From Streptomyces niger (GTDB lineage: Bacteria; Actinomycetota; Actinomycetes; Streptomycetales; Streptomycetaceae): a DNA stretch of 64,000 nucleotides. The DNA lies in contig NZ_JOFQ01000008.1 in NCBI RefSeq assembly GCF_000718305.1, positions 496,001 through 560,000 of the forward strand. The letters run 5' to 3'. How positions within the stretch are numbered: the first letter of the stretch is position 1; the number at the start of each line of letters is the position of its first letter. A program made the translations under genes and the position numbers. Positions 8,177 through 16,382 of this stretch are shown piece after piece. Below the pieces are notes generated by a model. It was not told the DNA's origin. It did not search any database and saw only the letters and a program-made list of their open reading frames with translations.

Positions 8177-9140
8177 GCTCCCGGCGGGCCCGCCGCCGCC
8201 CCGCCAGGACGCCGGTCAGCCATGCCGCCGCCGCGGCGGTGAGCCCCGCGGCGCCCAGCAGCAGGCCGCCGGACCAGGCGCTCGCCGTGAGGGTGTCGAA
8301 GACCGCCGCGCCCGTCGCCCGGGTCACCGACTGCGGCAGTACGTCCAGGGCGTACCCGCGCGCTGCGGCGAACGCGGCGAGCAGCAGCGCGCCGCCCACG
8401 GCCCAGCCCAGTCCGGTACCGATCAGCGCCCGGCGGCGGCGCGGCGCCAGCAGCAGCCCGGCCGCCACGCACAGCACGGCGGCGACGGGCAGCAGCCGGC
8501 CGAGGGTGCGCACCGCCGCGTACGGGCCGCGCCACTCGGCCACCTCGTCGGACCGCAGCAGCGTGAGCGTCGTGCCGGAGACGTGGACCCGCTGGATCAG
8601 CCGGGCACCGGCCGGCACGGTGTGCGCCAGGCGGGCCCGGGCGCGGTCGACGACGGGTTGGAGGTCGAGCTCCACGGTCCGCTCACCGGACGAGGAGAGC
8701 GCGGTGACGAGGGACGCGTGGGTGGTCCCGTTGACGCGGTTCCACAGGGCGGGGAAGGAGCGCGAGGTGACCACGCCGCGGATCTGGGTGGCCACGAAGT
8801 CCCGGACGCCGCGGGCGAACCGCTCGCGTATCGCGGGGCGTTGTGCCGGCGGTGCGGCGTCCACCAGCGGCGACAGGTCCACCCGGCGCATCACGCCGTT
8901 GCTGATCGCGGTGACCATGTTCCGCTGGACGGCGGGGTCGCGGGAGAGCGGCGCGGTGGTGGCGGTGTAGCGGGCGGTGTCGGTCAGTTCGGCGCGTGCC
9001 CAGCCGGCGGTGAGGGCCGGTGGGGCCAGGAGACAGCCGAGGACCAGCAGCACGGTCGCCAGGGCAGCTCGAGGCCGGTGGCGGGTCGGTGTTCCGGGGG
9101 CGGTCGGAGCGCCGGTGCGGACCGGTGCGCTCGCTGCCAT
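8163..9140 (-). CDS. Membrane protein with large extracytoplasmic domain, unknown function
   Basis: A 325-residue protein that I do not recognise as a named family beyond actinobacterial conserved membrane proteins. An N-terminal hydrophobic segment (about residues 27-46) leads into a soluble region of about 145 residues with the conserved-looking stretch SRDPAVQRNMVTAISNGVM and a hydrophilic PVVDRARARLAHTVPAG part. Three hydrophobic helices follow, and the protein ends in a basic tail, GRRRARRELRAR. The topology suggests an outside sensor or structural domain held between helices. The start ATG has GGAGGAG close upstream, and an exact parS site lies directly before that. Its 3' end overlaps the MDR gene by 14 bp. 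Confidence 0.8.
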   Translation of the reverse strand: MAASAPVRTGAPTAPGTPTRHRPRAALATVLLVLGCLLAPPALTAGWARAELTDTARYTATTAPLSRDPAVQRNMVTAISNGVMRRVDLSPLVDAAPPAQRPAIRERFARGVRDFVATQIRGVVTSRSFPALWNRVNGTTHASLVTALSSSGERTVELDLQPVVDRARARLAHTVPAGARLIQRVHVSGTTLTLLRSDEVAEWRGPYAAVRTLGRLLPVAAVLCVAAGLLLAPRRRRALIGTGLGWAVGGALLLAAFAAARGYALDVLPQSVTRATGAAVFDTLTASAWSGGLLLGAAGLTAAAAAWLTGVLAGRRRARRELRAR

Positions 9141-9149
9141 GTCTCCTCC

Positions 9150-9163
9150 GTTTCACGTGAAAC
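9150..9163. other. parS: parS site (ParB binding)
   Basis: An exact copy of the 14-bp palindrome GTTTCACGTGAAAC used by Streptomyces ParB for chromosome segregation. It sits in the presumed 5' leader of the membrane-protein gene, just before its ribosome site, and is the first of three exact copies in the window. Confidence 0.9.
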
Positions 9164-9267
9164 CGGCACGGGACCGGGCGAGTCGGGAACGCCCGGCCTC
9201 CCGCAAGTGTGCCGCGCACCGTCCCGCCGACACCCGATTCGGCCACGTGAGTCGCGTCGCTCCCGGC

Positions 9268-10275
9268 TCAGTGGTCGTGCGGCCCCGCCCGGTGTACCGG
9301 TCCGTGCGTGTCCGCGCAGTGGGCGCCCGAGGAGTCGTCCCGGCGATGGCCGATCCGCAGCAGGTCGGCGCCGTCCCGCTCGCCGAGGTGGTCGACCTGG
9401 AGCGTGGCGTGCGTGATGCCGTACTCGGCCGCCAGCAGCTCCTGCAGCGTGCGGCGCACCTTGTGGCAGTCGCCGCCGGGCTCGACCAGGACGTGCGCCG
9501 AGAGCGCCGGGTCACCGGAGGTGATTTCCCAGACATGCAGGTCATGGACCTCCACGACCTGGTCGGCGGCGACCAGCCGGTCCCCCAGCGCGTCCGGGTC
9601 CACCCCGGCGGGCGCGGCCTCCATGAAGATCCGTCCCGAGTCGCGGACCAGCCCGAAGCCCGCCTTGAGCATCAGCGCGACCACCAGCAGTGAGGCGATG
9701 GCGTCCGCCCGGGCGAAGCCGGTGAACAGCACGACCGCACCGGACACCGCCGTGGCGATGAAGCCGAAGAGGTCGGTGAGGAGATGCTGGTAGGCGCCCT
9801 CGACGTTCAGGCTGGACCGGTTGGCCTTGGAGATGAACCAGGTCGCGACGAGGTTCACCGCGACCCCGGCGAGCGCGGTGACGAGCACCAGGCCGCCGGT
9901 CACCTTCGGCGGTTCCAGGAGCCGGTGAATGGCCTCGTACGCCAGCCAGACCGACAGCACCAGCAGCGTGACGCCGTTGGCCTGGGCGGAGAGGATCTCG
10001 GCGCGCTTGAGGCCGTAGGTGTAGCCGCCGCGCGCCGGGCGGGCCGCCAGCCGCATCGCGATCAGTGCGAGGACGATCGAGGCGGCGTCGGTGAGCATGT
10101 GCGCCGCGTCGGAGATCAGGGCCAGGGACCGGGCGATGAAGCCGATCACGACCTCGATGGCCATGAACGCGGTGATCAGGATCAGCGCGGCCCGCAGCCA
10201 GCGGCGGTCCGCGTCCGCCGCCACGGCGTGCGAGTGGCCGGAGTGCTCACCGTGCGTGTGGGCGTGCCCCGTCAT
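9268..10275 (-). CDS. Cation diffusion facilitator metal exporter (CzcD/ZitB-like)
   Basis: A 335-residue CDF-family antiporter that exports zinc, cobalt or cadmium across the cytoplasmic membrane in exchange for protons. Seen: a His-rich N-terminus, HAHTHGEHSGHSHA, six hydrophobic helices, and the two metal-site motifs SDAAHMLTD in helix 2 and HLLTD in helix 5. A C-terminal cytoplasmic domain contains HDLHVWEI, and the tail is again His-rich (GPHDH). Zn/Cd-type CDF proteins carry the HxxxD site seen here. The start ATG follows AGGAGGGA; the longer frame to 10425 has no ribosome site. No metal-regulator box was recognised upstream. Confidence 0.93.
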   Translation of the reverse strand: MTGHAHTHGEHSGHSHAVAADADRRWLRAALILITAFMAIEVVIGFIARSLALISDAAHMLTDAASIVLALIAMRLAARPARGGYTYGLKRAEILSAQANGVTLLVLSVWLAYEAIHRLLEPPKVTGGLVLVTALAGVAVNLVATWFISKANRSSLNVEGAYQHLLTDLFGFIATAVSGAVVLFTGFARADAIASLLVVALMLKAGFGLVRDSGRIFMEAAPAGVDPDALGDRLVAADQVVEVHDLHVWEITSGDPALSAHVLVEPGGDCHKVRRTLQELLAAEYGITHATLQVDHLGERDGADLLRIGHRRDDSSGAHCADTHGPVHRAGPHDH

Positions 10276-10570
10276 GGCCCACTCCCTCCTGGGTCGGGCG
10301 GCCTGGCTGCCGCAGCGGCGCTCCCGTTTCCGCGGGGGCGCTCGAACGAAGGAAACCGCACTTCGGCGGGAGATCCAAAGGCTGCATCGGTACCCGTTGT
10401 CATTCCCCCGCCGTGTCGACAACACCGCAGGTCAGAGCGGTGTTGCGAGCGAATCCCCGGAGGTGTTCCTGAAAAGGATTTCCGTCGGCGGTCTTGAAAG
10501 GGCGCCGGGCAGGAACGATCTTGGTGGAGACCGCAGCACCCCTCGACCCACACACCCCCAGGGAGCGTTC

Positions 10571-11788
10571 TTGGCCGCGAACCGAGAAGCGCCGGACATA
10601 CTGTCGCCGGAGTTCATGGCGGATCCGTACGCCGCGTACCGCGTCATGCGCGACGACTTCCCCCTGCTCCACCACGAGCCCACCCAGAGCTACCTCGTCT
10701 CCCGGTACGAGGACGTCGAGCGGGCCTTCAAGGACCCGGCGTTCACCACCGACAACTACGACTGGCAGCTGGAGCCGGTGCACGGCCGGACCATCCTCCA
10801 GATGAGCGGCCGCGAGCACTCCGTACGCCGGGCACTGGTGGCGCCCGCCTTCCGCGGAGTGCCCCTCCAGGAGACCTTCCAGCCGGTCATCGACCGCAAC
10901 GCGCGTGAGCTCATCGACGGCTTCCGCGACGTGGGCCGGGCCGATCTCGTCGCGGATTTCGCGACCCGCTTCCCGGTCAACGTCATCGTCGACATGCTCG
11001 GCCTGGACCGCGGCGACTACGACCGCTTCCACCGCTGGTACACCGCGATCATCGGCTTCCTCGGCAACCTCAGCCAGGACCCGGAGGTGGCCGCGGCCGG
11101 GCTGCGGACGCAGCAGGAGTTCGCCGCGTACATGCTGCCGATCATCCAGGAGCGGCGCGCGAACCCCGGCGACGACCTGCTCTCCACGCTGTGCACCGCC
11201 GAGATCGACGGCACGGCGATGAGCGACGAGGACATCAAGGCGTTCTGCAGCCTGCTGCTGGCCGCGGGCGGGGAGACCACCGACAAGGCGATCTCCAGCG
11301 TCATGCACAACCTGCTGCGCCACCCCGAGCAGCTGGCCGCCGTGCGGGCGGACCGGTCGCTGATCGAGCGGGCCTTCGCCGAGACGCTGCGGTACACGCC
11401 CCCGGTCCACATGATCATGCGGCAGCCGGCCGAGGACGTCGAGATCGGCGGCGGCAAGGTCCCCGCCGGCGCCACCGTGACCTGCCTGATCGGCGCGGCC
11501 GGCCGGGACGAGCGGCGGTACGCGAACCCCGACACCTTCGACATCTTCCGCGACGACCTGAAGACGACGACGGCCTTCTCCGCGGCCGCCGACCATCTGG
11601 CCTTCGCGCTCGGCCGGCACTTCTGCGTCGGCGCGCTGCTGGCCAAGGCCGAGGTGGAGGCCGGCATCGGGCAGCTGCTGGACGCGCTGCCGGACGCCGC
11701 GATCGAGGCCGGGCACACCCCGCGCGAGCAGGGCGTCTTCACCCGCGGGCTGGACGCGCTGCCGGTGACGTTCACGCCGGTGGCCTGA
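10571..11788 (+). CDS. Cytochrome P450 monooxygenase
   Basis: A 405-residue soluble class I P450. Seen: the oxygen-binding I-helix LAAGGETTDKA, the K-helix ExxR as ETLR, and the heme loop FALGRHFCVG with its cysteine ligand. All invariant P450 residues are present, in contrast to the neighbouring P450 on the other strand. I start it at a TTG (10571) with AGGGAG 5-6 nt upstream; an ATG about 15 codons in (MADPYAAYR) would shorten the usual N-terminus. It converges on the CYP157-like gene with a strong hairpin between them. Electron partners and substrate are not evident, since no ferredoxin gene is adjacent. Confidence 0.9.
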   Translation: MAANREAPDILSPEFMADPYAAYRVMRDDFPLLHHEPTQSYLVSRYEDVERAFKDPAFTTDNYDWQLEPVHGRTILQMSGREHSVRRALVAPAFRGVPLQETFQPVIDRNARELIDGFRDVGRADLVADFATRFPVNVIVDMLGLDRGDYDRFHRWYTAIIGFLGNLSQDPEVAAAGLRTQQEFAAYMLPIIQERRANPGDDLLSTLCTAEIDGTAMSDEDIKAFCSLLLAAGGETTDKAISSVMHNLLRHPEQLAAVRADRSLIERAFAETLRYTPPVHMIMRQPAEDVEIGGGKVPAGATVTCLIGAAGRDERRYANPDTFDIFRDDLKTTTAFSAAADHLAFALGRHFCVGALLAKAEVEAGIGQLLDALPDAAIEAGHTPREQGVFTRGLDALPVTFTPVA

Positions 11789-11798
11789 GGCGGCCCGT

Positions 11799-11831
11799 AC
11801 GGGCCGTACGGGTACGTCCCGTACGGCCCGT
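11799..11831. terminator. Perfect hairpin between convergent P450 genes
   Basis: A perfect 14-bp stem (11799-11812 with 11818-11831) around the loop TACGT, rich in GTACGG. It lies in the 46-bp gap between two convergent stop codons and can serve both transcripts. Confidence 0.8.
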
Positions 11832-11834
11832 GTG

Positions 11835-13085
11835 TCAGGCGGGTCCCGGTGTGTAAGCAGGCGTGAACGTCACCGGCAGCCCCGTCAGGCCGCGCATCCA
11901 CACCGACGGGTGCCAGACCAGGTCCTCGTCCGGCACCGAGAGCACCACGTCCGGCAGCCGGTCCAGCAGCACCTCCACCGCCGCCCGCGCGATCACCTCC
12001 GCCAGCTGCGGCGCCGGGTACGGGCAGGCGTGCTCGCCGTGGCTGAACGCCATGTGCGCCTGGTTGCCGTCGGCGTCGGCGGCGGTGAAGTCCGGCCGCA
12101 CCAGCGGGTCGTTGTTGGCCGCCGCGAGGCCCAGCACCACCATGTCACCGGCCTTGATGCGATGGCCGCCGAGCTGGGTGTCGCGGGCCGCGAAGCGCCC
12201 GATGAAGTTCTGCGTGGGGGTGTCCTCCCACAGCACCTCGTTCAGCGCCTGGCCGACGCTGCGCCGCCCGCCGGACAGGCTGACCGCGAAGCGGTCGTCG
12301 GTCAGCATCAACCGCAGCGTGTTGCCGATCCAGTTGGCCGTGGGCTGCTGCGCCGCGGCCATCACCACCAGCAGGTCGATGACCACCTCCTCGTCGGTCA
12401 GCCCGGCCGGATGGGCCAGCAGCCGCGACGGGATGTCCGGGCCGGGCCGCTCGTGCTTCGCCGCGACCAGCCGGGCCATCCGCTCCGCGACCCGCCGGTG
12501 CGCGTCGATCGCGCCGTCGTGCACGTCCAGCGACTCGGCGATGTCCTTGACCAGGGCCGGCACTTCGTCCGCCGGGGCGCCGTACAGCTCGGCGACCACG
12601 CGCAGCGGCAGCCCCGCCGCGTACTCGGCCATCAGGTCCGCCTCGCCGCGTCCGGCGAAGGCGTCGACCAGCCGGTCCGCGAGCCGCTCGCAGATCTGCC
12701 GCAGCTCGAACTGGTCGATCGCCAGCAGCGCGTCGCTGATCGCGCCGGCCCGCCGCCGGTGCTCCGGCCCCTCGGCGAACATCACCGACGGCTGGTACCC
12801 GACGAACGGCAGCAGCGGCCAGTCGTCCGGGACCCGGTCCCAGGCGTGCCAGCGGCGCGAGTCGCGGGGGAACAGCTCGGGGTCGGAGGTGACCTGGTGC
12901 AGCTCCCGGTAGCCGATCACGAACCAGGCCGGGAAGCCGCCGTCCAGCAGGATCGGCACCACCGCACCGTGCCGGCTGCGCATCTCCCGGTACAGCCGGG
13001 CCGGATCACCGCTCAGCCCCTCGCCGTACAGCGGTACGGCGTCGGCGGAGACGGGGCAGCCGGCGGTCTGCGCGGCTTCGGTCAC
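11835..13085 (-). CDS. Conservon-associated cytochrome P450 lacking ExxR (CYP157-like)
   Basis: A 416-residue P450-fold protein at the end of the conservon. The heme-ligand loop is present as FSHGEHACPYPAP, with a Pro where most P450s have Gly. The K-helix motif reads EVLW, so the otherwise invariant Arg of ExxR is Trp. The I-helix reads AAAQQPTAN instead of AGxxT with an acid-alcohol pair. Streptomyces CYP157 members are known to lack ExxR, and this protein shows the same substitution type. It starts at a GTG with AGGAGGG upstream, 22 bp after the GTPase stop, so it is probably cotranscribed with the signalling genes. Whether it catalyses oxidation or acts as a heme sensor is open. Confidence 0.88.
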   Translation of the reverse strand: MTEAAQTAGCPVSADAVPLYGEGLSGDPARLYREMRSRHGAVVPILLDGGFPAWFVIGYRELHQVTSDPELFPRDSRRWHAWDRVPDDWPLLPFVGYQPSVMFAEGPEHRRRAGAISDALLAIDQFELRQICERLADRLVDAFAGRGEADLMAEYAAGLPLRVVAELYGAPADEVPALVKDIAESLDVHDGAIDAHRRVAERMARLVAAKHERPGPDIPSRLLAHPAGLTDEEVVIDLLVVMAAAQQPTANWIGNTLRLMLTDDRFAVSLSGGRRSVGQALNEVLWEDTPTQNFIGRFAARDTQLGGHRIKAGDMVVLGLAAANNDPLVRPDFTAADADGNQAHMAFSHGEHACPYPAPQLAEVIARAAVEVLLDRLPDVVLSVPDEDLVWHPSVWMRGLTGLPVTFTPAYTPGPA

Positions 13086-13107
13086 GGTGCACCCTCCTGA
13101 ACTCGGG

Positions 13108-13737
13108 TCATGCGGTGGCGTCCTGGGCGGTGAGCGCGTACAGGTGGCGGACGAGCGAGATCAGCACCTGCTTGCTGGACTCCCGGTCGCGGGCGTCGCA
13201 GGCGACCAGCGGTACGCCGGGGGAGAGGTCCAGCGCGTCCCGTATCTGCTCCAGGGTGTGCCGCTCGCCGCCGAAGTCGTTGTGGGCGACCACGAACGGC
13301 ATCCCGTGGGCCTCCAGCCGGTCGATCGCGTACCAGGAGTCGTGCAGCCGCCGGGTGTCGACCAGCACCACGGCGCCCAGCGTGCCGGCGAAGAGCCGGT
13401 CCCACAGGAACCAGAAGCGTTCCTGGCCGGGGGCGCCGAAGAGGTACAGGACGGTGCGCTCGTTGATCGTGATGCGGCCGAAGTCGAAGGCGACGGTGGT
13501 CGTCGACTTGCCCTCGACGCCGGCCGGATCGTCCACGCCCACGCCCGCCTGGGTCATCGTCTCCTCGGTGTTGAGGGGACGGATCTCGCTGACCGAGCGG
13601 ACCATGGTGGTCTTGCCGACGCCGAAGCCGCCGACGATGACGATCTTCAGTCCGTTGTCGGCGGACTGGTGCAGCGGGGCCCGTACGTTCTCGTCCACAG
13701 CGGCTTCGGCCGCGTCGTCACAGGCGGTGGAGTGCAT
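13108..13737 (-). CDS. Conservon small GTPase (CvnD-type)
   Basis: A 209-residue Ras/MglA-like GTPase of the Streptomyces conservons. The P-loop is GGFGVGKTT (about residues 36-44), switch II is LFGAPGQERF, and AHNDF stands near the usual NKxD position; the NKxD motif is degenerate, which is typical of this group. Its start overlaps the end of the DUF742 gene by 20 bp, indicating translational coupling. Conservon GTPases are thought to cycle at the membrane with the roadblock and kinase-like partners, analogous to eukaryotic G-protein modules. Confidence 0.93.
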   Translation of the reverse strand: MHSTACDDAAEAAVDENVRAPLHQSADNGLKIVIVGGFGVGKTTMVRSVSEIRPLNTEETMTQAGVGVDDPAGVEGKSTTTVAFDFGRITINERTVLYLFGAPGQERFWFLWDRLFAGTLGAVVLVDTRRLHDSWYAIDRLEAHGMPFVVAHNDFGGERHTLEQIRDALDLSPGVPLVACDARDRESSKQVLISLVRHLYALTAQDATA

Positions 13738-14071
13738 CGAGCACCTCCTTCAGCAGGTCGGGTTCGGGCAGCTCGGCCCGGGCGGGCGTGCGCGGATGGC
13801 GGGCGGTGATCCGGCCCGTGTCGAGCAGGTCGGTCAGCAGGATCCGGACGACGCTCACCGGCAGCCGCAGCGCCGCCGACAGCTCGACGACCGCCGTCGG
13901 GCGCCGGGCCAGCTCCAGGATGCGGACGTGCTCGGACTGCATCCCGGGCGCGGGCTCGCACTCCGCAACGATCAGCGTGACCAGGTCGAAGGCGCCCCCG
14001 GTGGCCCGGCTGCGGCCGCCGGTGACGGTGTAGAGCCGGTCCGGGTCGTCGTCCGGGCCGAGCGGGCTCAT
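13718..14071 (-). CDS. DUF742 protein (CvnC-type)
   Basis: A 117-residue DUF742 protein, the third component of a conservon. The pattern RLYTVTGGRSRATGG near the N-terminus, followed by FDLVTLIVA and a winged-helix-like LSAALRLPVSVVRILLTDLLDTGRI, is typical of the family. It shares ATGA with the upstream roadblock gene and overlaps the GTPase gene downstream, so the order is tightly coupled. No enzymatic residues are visible; an adaptor role is inferred from the conservon model. Confidence 0.93.
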   Translation of the reverse strand: MSPLGPDDDPDRLYTVTGGRSRATGGAFDLVTLIVAECEPAPGMQSEHVRILELARRPTAVVELSAALRLPVSVVRILLTDLLDTGRITARHPRTPARAELPEPDLLKEVLDALHRL

Positions 14072-14481
14072 GCCGGCCGGCCCCCGTCCTCACGGGGCGC
14101 GGCGCTGAGGTACTCGCCGATCTGCTCGACCAGCTCGTTCATGTTGAAGCCGATCACGCCGACGTCGGCGTCCTCGACGGCGACCACGGCCAGATGCGCG
14201 CCGTGCCCCGCCTCGACGATGAACAGGATGCCGCCGTGGAACTCGGTCATGGCCTGCCGCACCCCGCCGCTGCCGTCGCCGAACTCCACGGACGCACCGT
14301 GCGACAGCGACTGGATGCCGGAGGCGATGGCGGCCAGCTGGTCGGCCTGGTCGATGCTGAGGTCCTTGGAGTGGCACAGCTTCAGGCCGTCGCGGGACAG
14401 CACCAGCGCGTGCCGGGTGCCCGGCGTCTTCTGCAGGAGGTTCTCCAGCATCCAGTCCAGGCGGTTGTCGGTGGTGTTCAT
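14068..14481 (-). CDS. Roadblock/LC7 domain protein (CvnB-type)
   Basis: A 137-residue roadblock/LC7 protein, expected to dimerise and modulate the partner GTPase in the manner of MglB. Seen: an N-terminal helix LDWMLENLLQKTPG, the strand-loop HALVLSRDGLKLC, a helix DQADQLAAIASGIQSL, and the strands GGILFIVEAG and HLAVVAVEDADVG. It overlaps its upstream and downstream neighbours by 4 bp each. Conservon roadblock proteins are encoded right after the kinase-like CvnA, as here. Confidence 0.93.
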   Translation of the reverse strand: MNTTDNRLDWMLENLLQKTPGTRHALVLSRDGLKLCHSKDLSIDQADQLAAIASGIQSLSHGASVEFGDGSGGVRQAMTEFHGGILFIVEAGHGAHLAVVAVEDADVGVIGFNMNELVEQIGEYLSAAPREDGGRPA

Positions 14482-16136
14482 CGGGGATCGTCCTTCGGGG
14501 CTTCTTCGGGGGTGGTGGGCCGGGCGGGCGGGGCCTCGCCCTGCACGGCCCGGCGGAAGGAGCGCAGGCGCGCCGCCGACTCCTCGTGGGAGCGGCTGCG
14601 GGTGCGCCCGGTGGCCGGCGGGTTCTGCGGGATGGGCGCGCCGGCCAGGGTCTGGCCGCGCCGCCGCTTGGGCAGCCCGCTCGGTCCGTACTCCGTCGCG
14701 GGCGCCGGGCCGGCTCCGCGCGGTGCGGGCACGTCCGGCGCGTCCCGGTGGGGCGTGCTCCGGTCGTGCGGGTCGTCCGGGCCCCGCGACGCGCCCCCGT
14801 CGCGTGCGGTGCCCGCGTCCCGGTCGGGGACGGTGGGGCGAGGGTCGGTGGCCTCCCGTACGGCGGGTGCGGCGGTGGTGCCCCGTACGTCGCGGGAGCC
14901 GGCAGCGGCGCCGCGCTCGCGGGCGGCGGGCAGCTCGGGCACGTCGCGCTCGTGCACCTCGCGGTCCTGCAGGTCGTGGGCGGCGCGCAGGCTCGTGGCG
15001 GGCGCCTCGTGGCCCCCGGTCCGGCCGGTGCCGCCCGGCCGGCGCGCCGGCTGCTGGGAGATGAGCTGCTGCGGGATCAGCACGACGACGCCGGTGCCGC
15101 CGCGGGCCGAGGGCCGGAAGGAGACGGTCAGGCCGTGCTTGCCGGCCAGGCAGCCGACGACGGCGAGGCCGAGCCGGGTGCCGGACAGCGACATCAGGTC
15201 CAGCTCCTTCGCGGAGACCGCCGCCTCGGCGCGGCGCAGCGCCGTCTCGGTCATGACCAGGCCGCTGTCCTCGACGCTGATCACGACGCCGGCCTGCGTC
15301 TCCTCGACGTACACGTGGACCGTCGAGGTGGGCGGCGAGAAGGAGGTGGCGTTGTCCATGATCTCGGCGAGCGCGTGCATCACGCCCTCGGCCGCGTGCC
15401 CGGCGACCGCGGCGGTGCTGCTGCTGTGCAGCCGGATGCGGCGGTAGGCGCTGATCCGGCCCATCGCGCCGCGCAGGATGCTCTCCATGGTGATCGGCTT
15501 GTTCCAGCGGCGGCCGGAGCGGGCGCCGGTCAGTACGGCGATGCTGTCCGCCAGCCGGCCCGCCTGCGCGGTGCTGTGATCCAGCTTCAGCAGGTCGCCC
15601 AGGACCTCCTCGCCGTGCCGGTGCTCCATCTCGCGCAGGTCGGCGAGCATGCTGGTGGCCAGGGCCTGGACCCGGCCGGCGGCGCTGGCGCAGGCGGACA
15701 TCGCGGCGGCCCGCATCCGCTCGCCCCGGCCGACCTCGGTGGCCAGCGTCTCCACGATGCGGCGGTGCGCGGCGGTCTCCGGCATCGGGGTGTGGCCGAG
15801 CGCGGTGTCGACCGAGGCGCCGTCGCGCAGCCGGGTCACCAGCGCGGGCAGCGTCTCGTCCGCGAGCCGGCCGGCCGCGGCCTCCACGTCGGCGAGCCGG
15901 GCGCGGTGCCGGGCGGCGGTGCGGAACGCGTACACCGTGGCCGCCAGCAGCACGCTCACCACCACCGCCGCCGTGCCGCAACACCACGCCAGCCAGGTCC
16001 GCGACGCCGCCGGGCCGGCGAGCACCGGCCACAGCGCCAGGCCGCCGGTCACCACGAGGGCGGCGAGGAGCGCGTAGAGCGCCGCCTTCAGGGGCGAGCG
16101 CGCCGGCTGCGGACGGGTGGGTGTCAAAGCTGACAT
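14478..16136 (-). CDS. Conservon histidine kinase-like membrane protein (CvnA-type)
   Basis: A 552-residue protein that opens the conservon. Two hydrophobic helices (about residues 17-40 and 50-68) flank a very short extracytoplasmic loop. A helical region with [17 protein letters not shown] follows, then a HATPase domain with N-box [12 protein letters not shown] and G-box [10 protein letters not shown]. The last about 170 residues are Arg/Pro/Asp-rich and probably disordered. No partner response regulator is adjacent, as usual for conservons. The start is MSALTPTRP; the much longer open frame upstream is read-through in GC-rich DNA. It is divergent from the CobW gene. Confidence 0.9.
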   Translation of the reverse strand: MSALTPTRPQPARSPLKAALYALLAALVVTGGLALWPVLAGPAASRTWLAWCCGTAAVVVSVLLAATVYAFRTAARHRARLADVEAAAGRLADETLPALVTRLRDGASVDTALGHTPMPETAAHRRIVETLATEVGRGERMRAAAMSACASAAGRVQALATSMLADLREMEHRHGEEVLGDLLKLDHSTAQAGRLADSIAVLTGARSGRRWNKPITMESILRGAMGRISAYRRIRLHSSSTAAVAGHAAEGVMHALAEIMDNATSFSPPTSTVHVYVEETQAGVVISVEDSGLVMTETALRRAEAAVSAKELDLMSLSGTRLGLAVVGCLAGKHGLTVSFRPSARGGTGVVVLIPQQLISQQPARRPGGTGRTGGHEAPATSLRAAHDLQDREVHERDVPELPAARERGAAAGSRDVRGTTAAPAVREATDPRPTVPDRDAGTARDGGASRGPDDPHDRSTPHRDAPDVPAPRGAGPAPATEYGPSGLPKRRRGQTLAGAPIPQNPPATGRTRSRSHEESAARLRSFRRAVQGEAPPARPTTPEEAPKDDPR

Positions 16137-16349
16137 CAAACGGGTCCTCGGGCGGTCGCGGGGTCGCAAACAGCCCTGCGGGCGCAGGACAAGCGAAGAT
16201 CGACTGCACCCTATCCGCTTCCTACCGGCGAGCAACTTCCGCGTACGGGCGAACTTTTGAAAGCGTGTCCGGGCTCGGAGCGCCGGTGTTCCCGTACGCG
16301 TCCTTCCACCGGATCTGCGGAGTTCTTCGGCGCACTCACCGGGCCCTTG

Positions 16350-16366
16350 TTGAACATGATTATCAA
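16350..16366 (+). promoter_or_regulatory. Zur-box-like 17-bp dyad
   Basis: TTGAACATGATTATCAA is a 7-1-7 style dyad: four outer pairs (TTGA/TCAA) and the core AT-G-AT match, with two inner mismatches. This is the Fur-family layout and resembles Streptomyces Zur boxes (TGAAA-type arms around ATGAT). It ends 16 bp before the ATG of a COG0523 GTPase, a gene type commonly derepressed by Zur under zinc starvation. Confidence 0.6.
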
Positions 16367-16382
16367 CTGCTACGGTCTCGGT

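Noticed and set aside
13100..16136. The kinase-like gene as an ordinary two-component sensor
   Set aside because: Its neighbours are roadblock, DUF742 and GTPase genes with 4-20 bp overlaps, and no response regulator is present, so it is a conservon.
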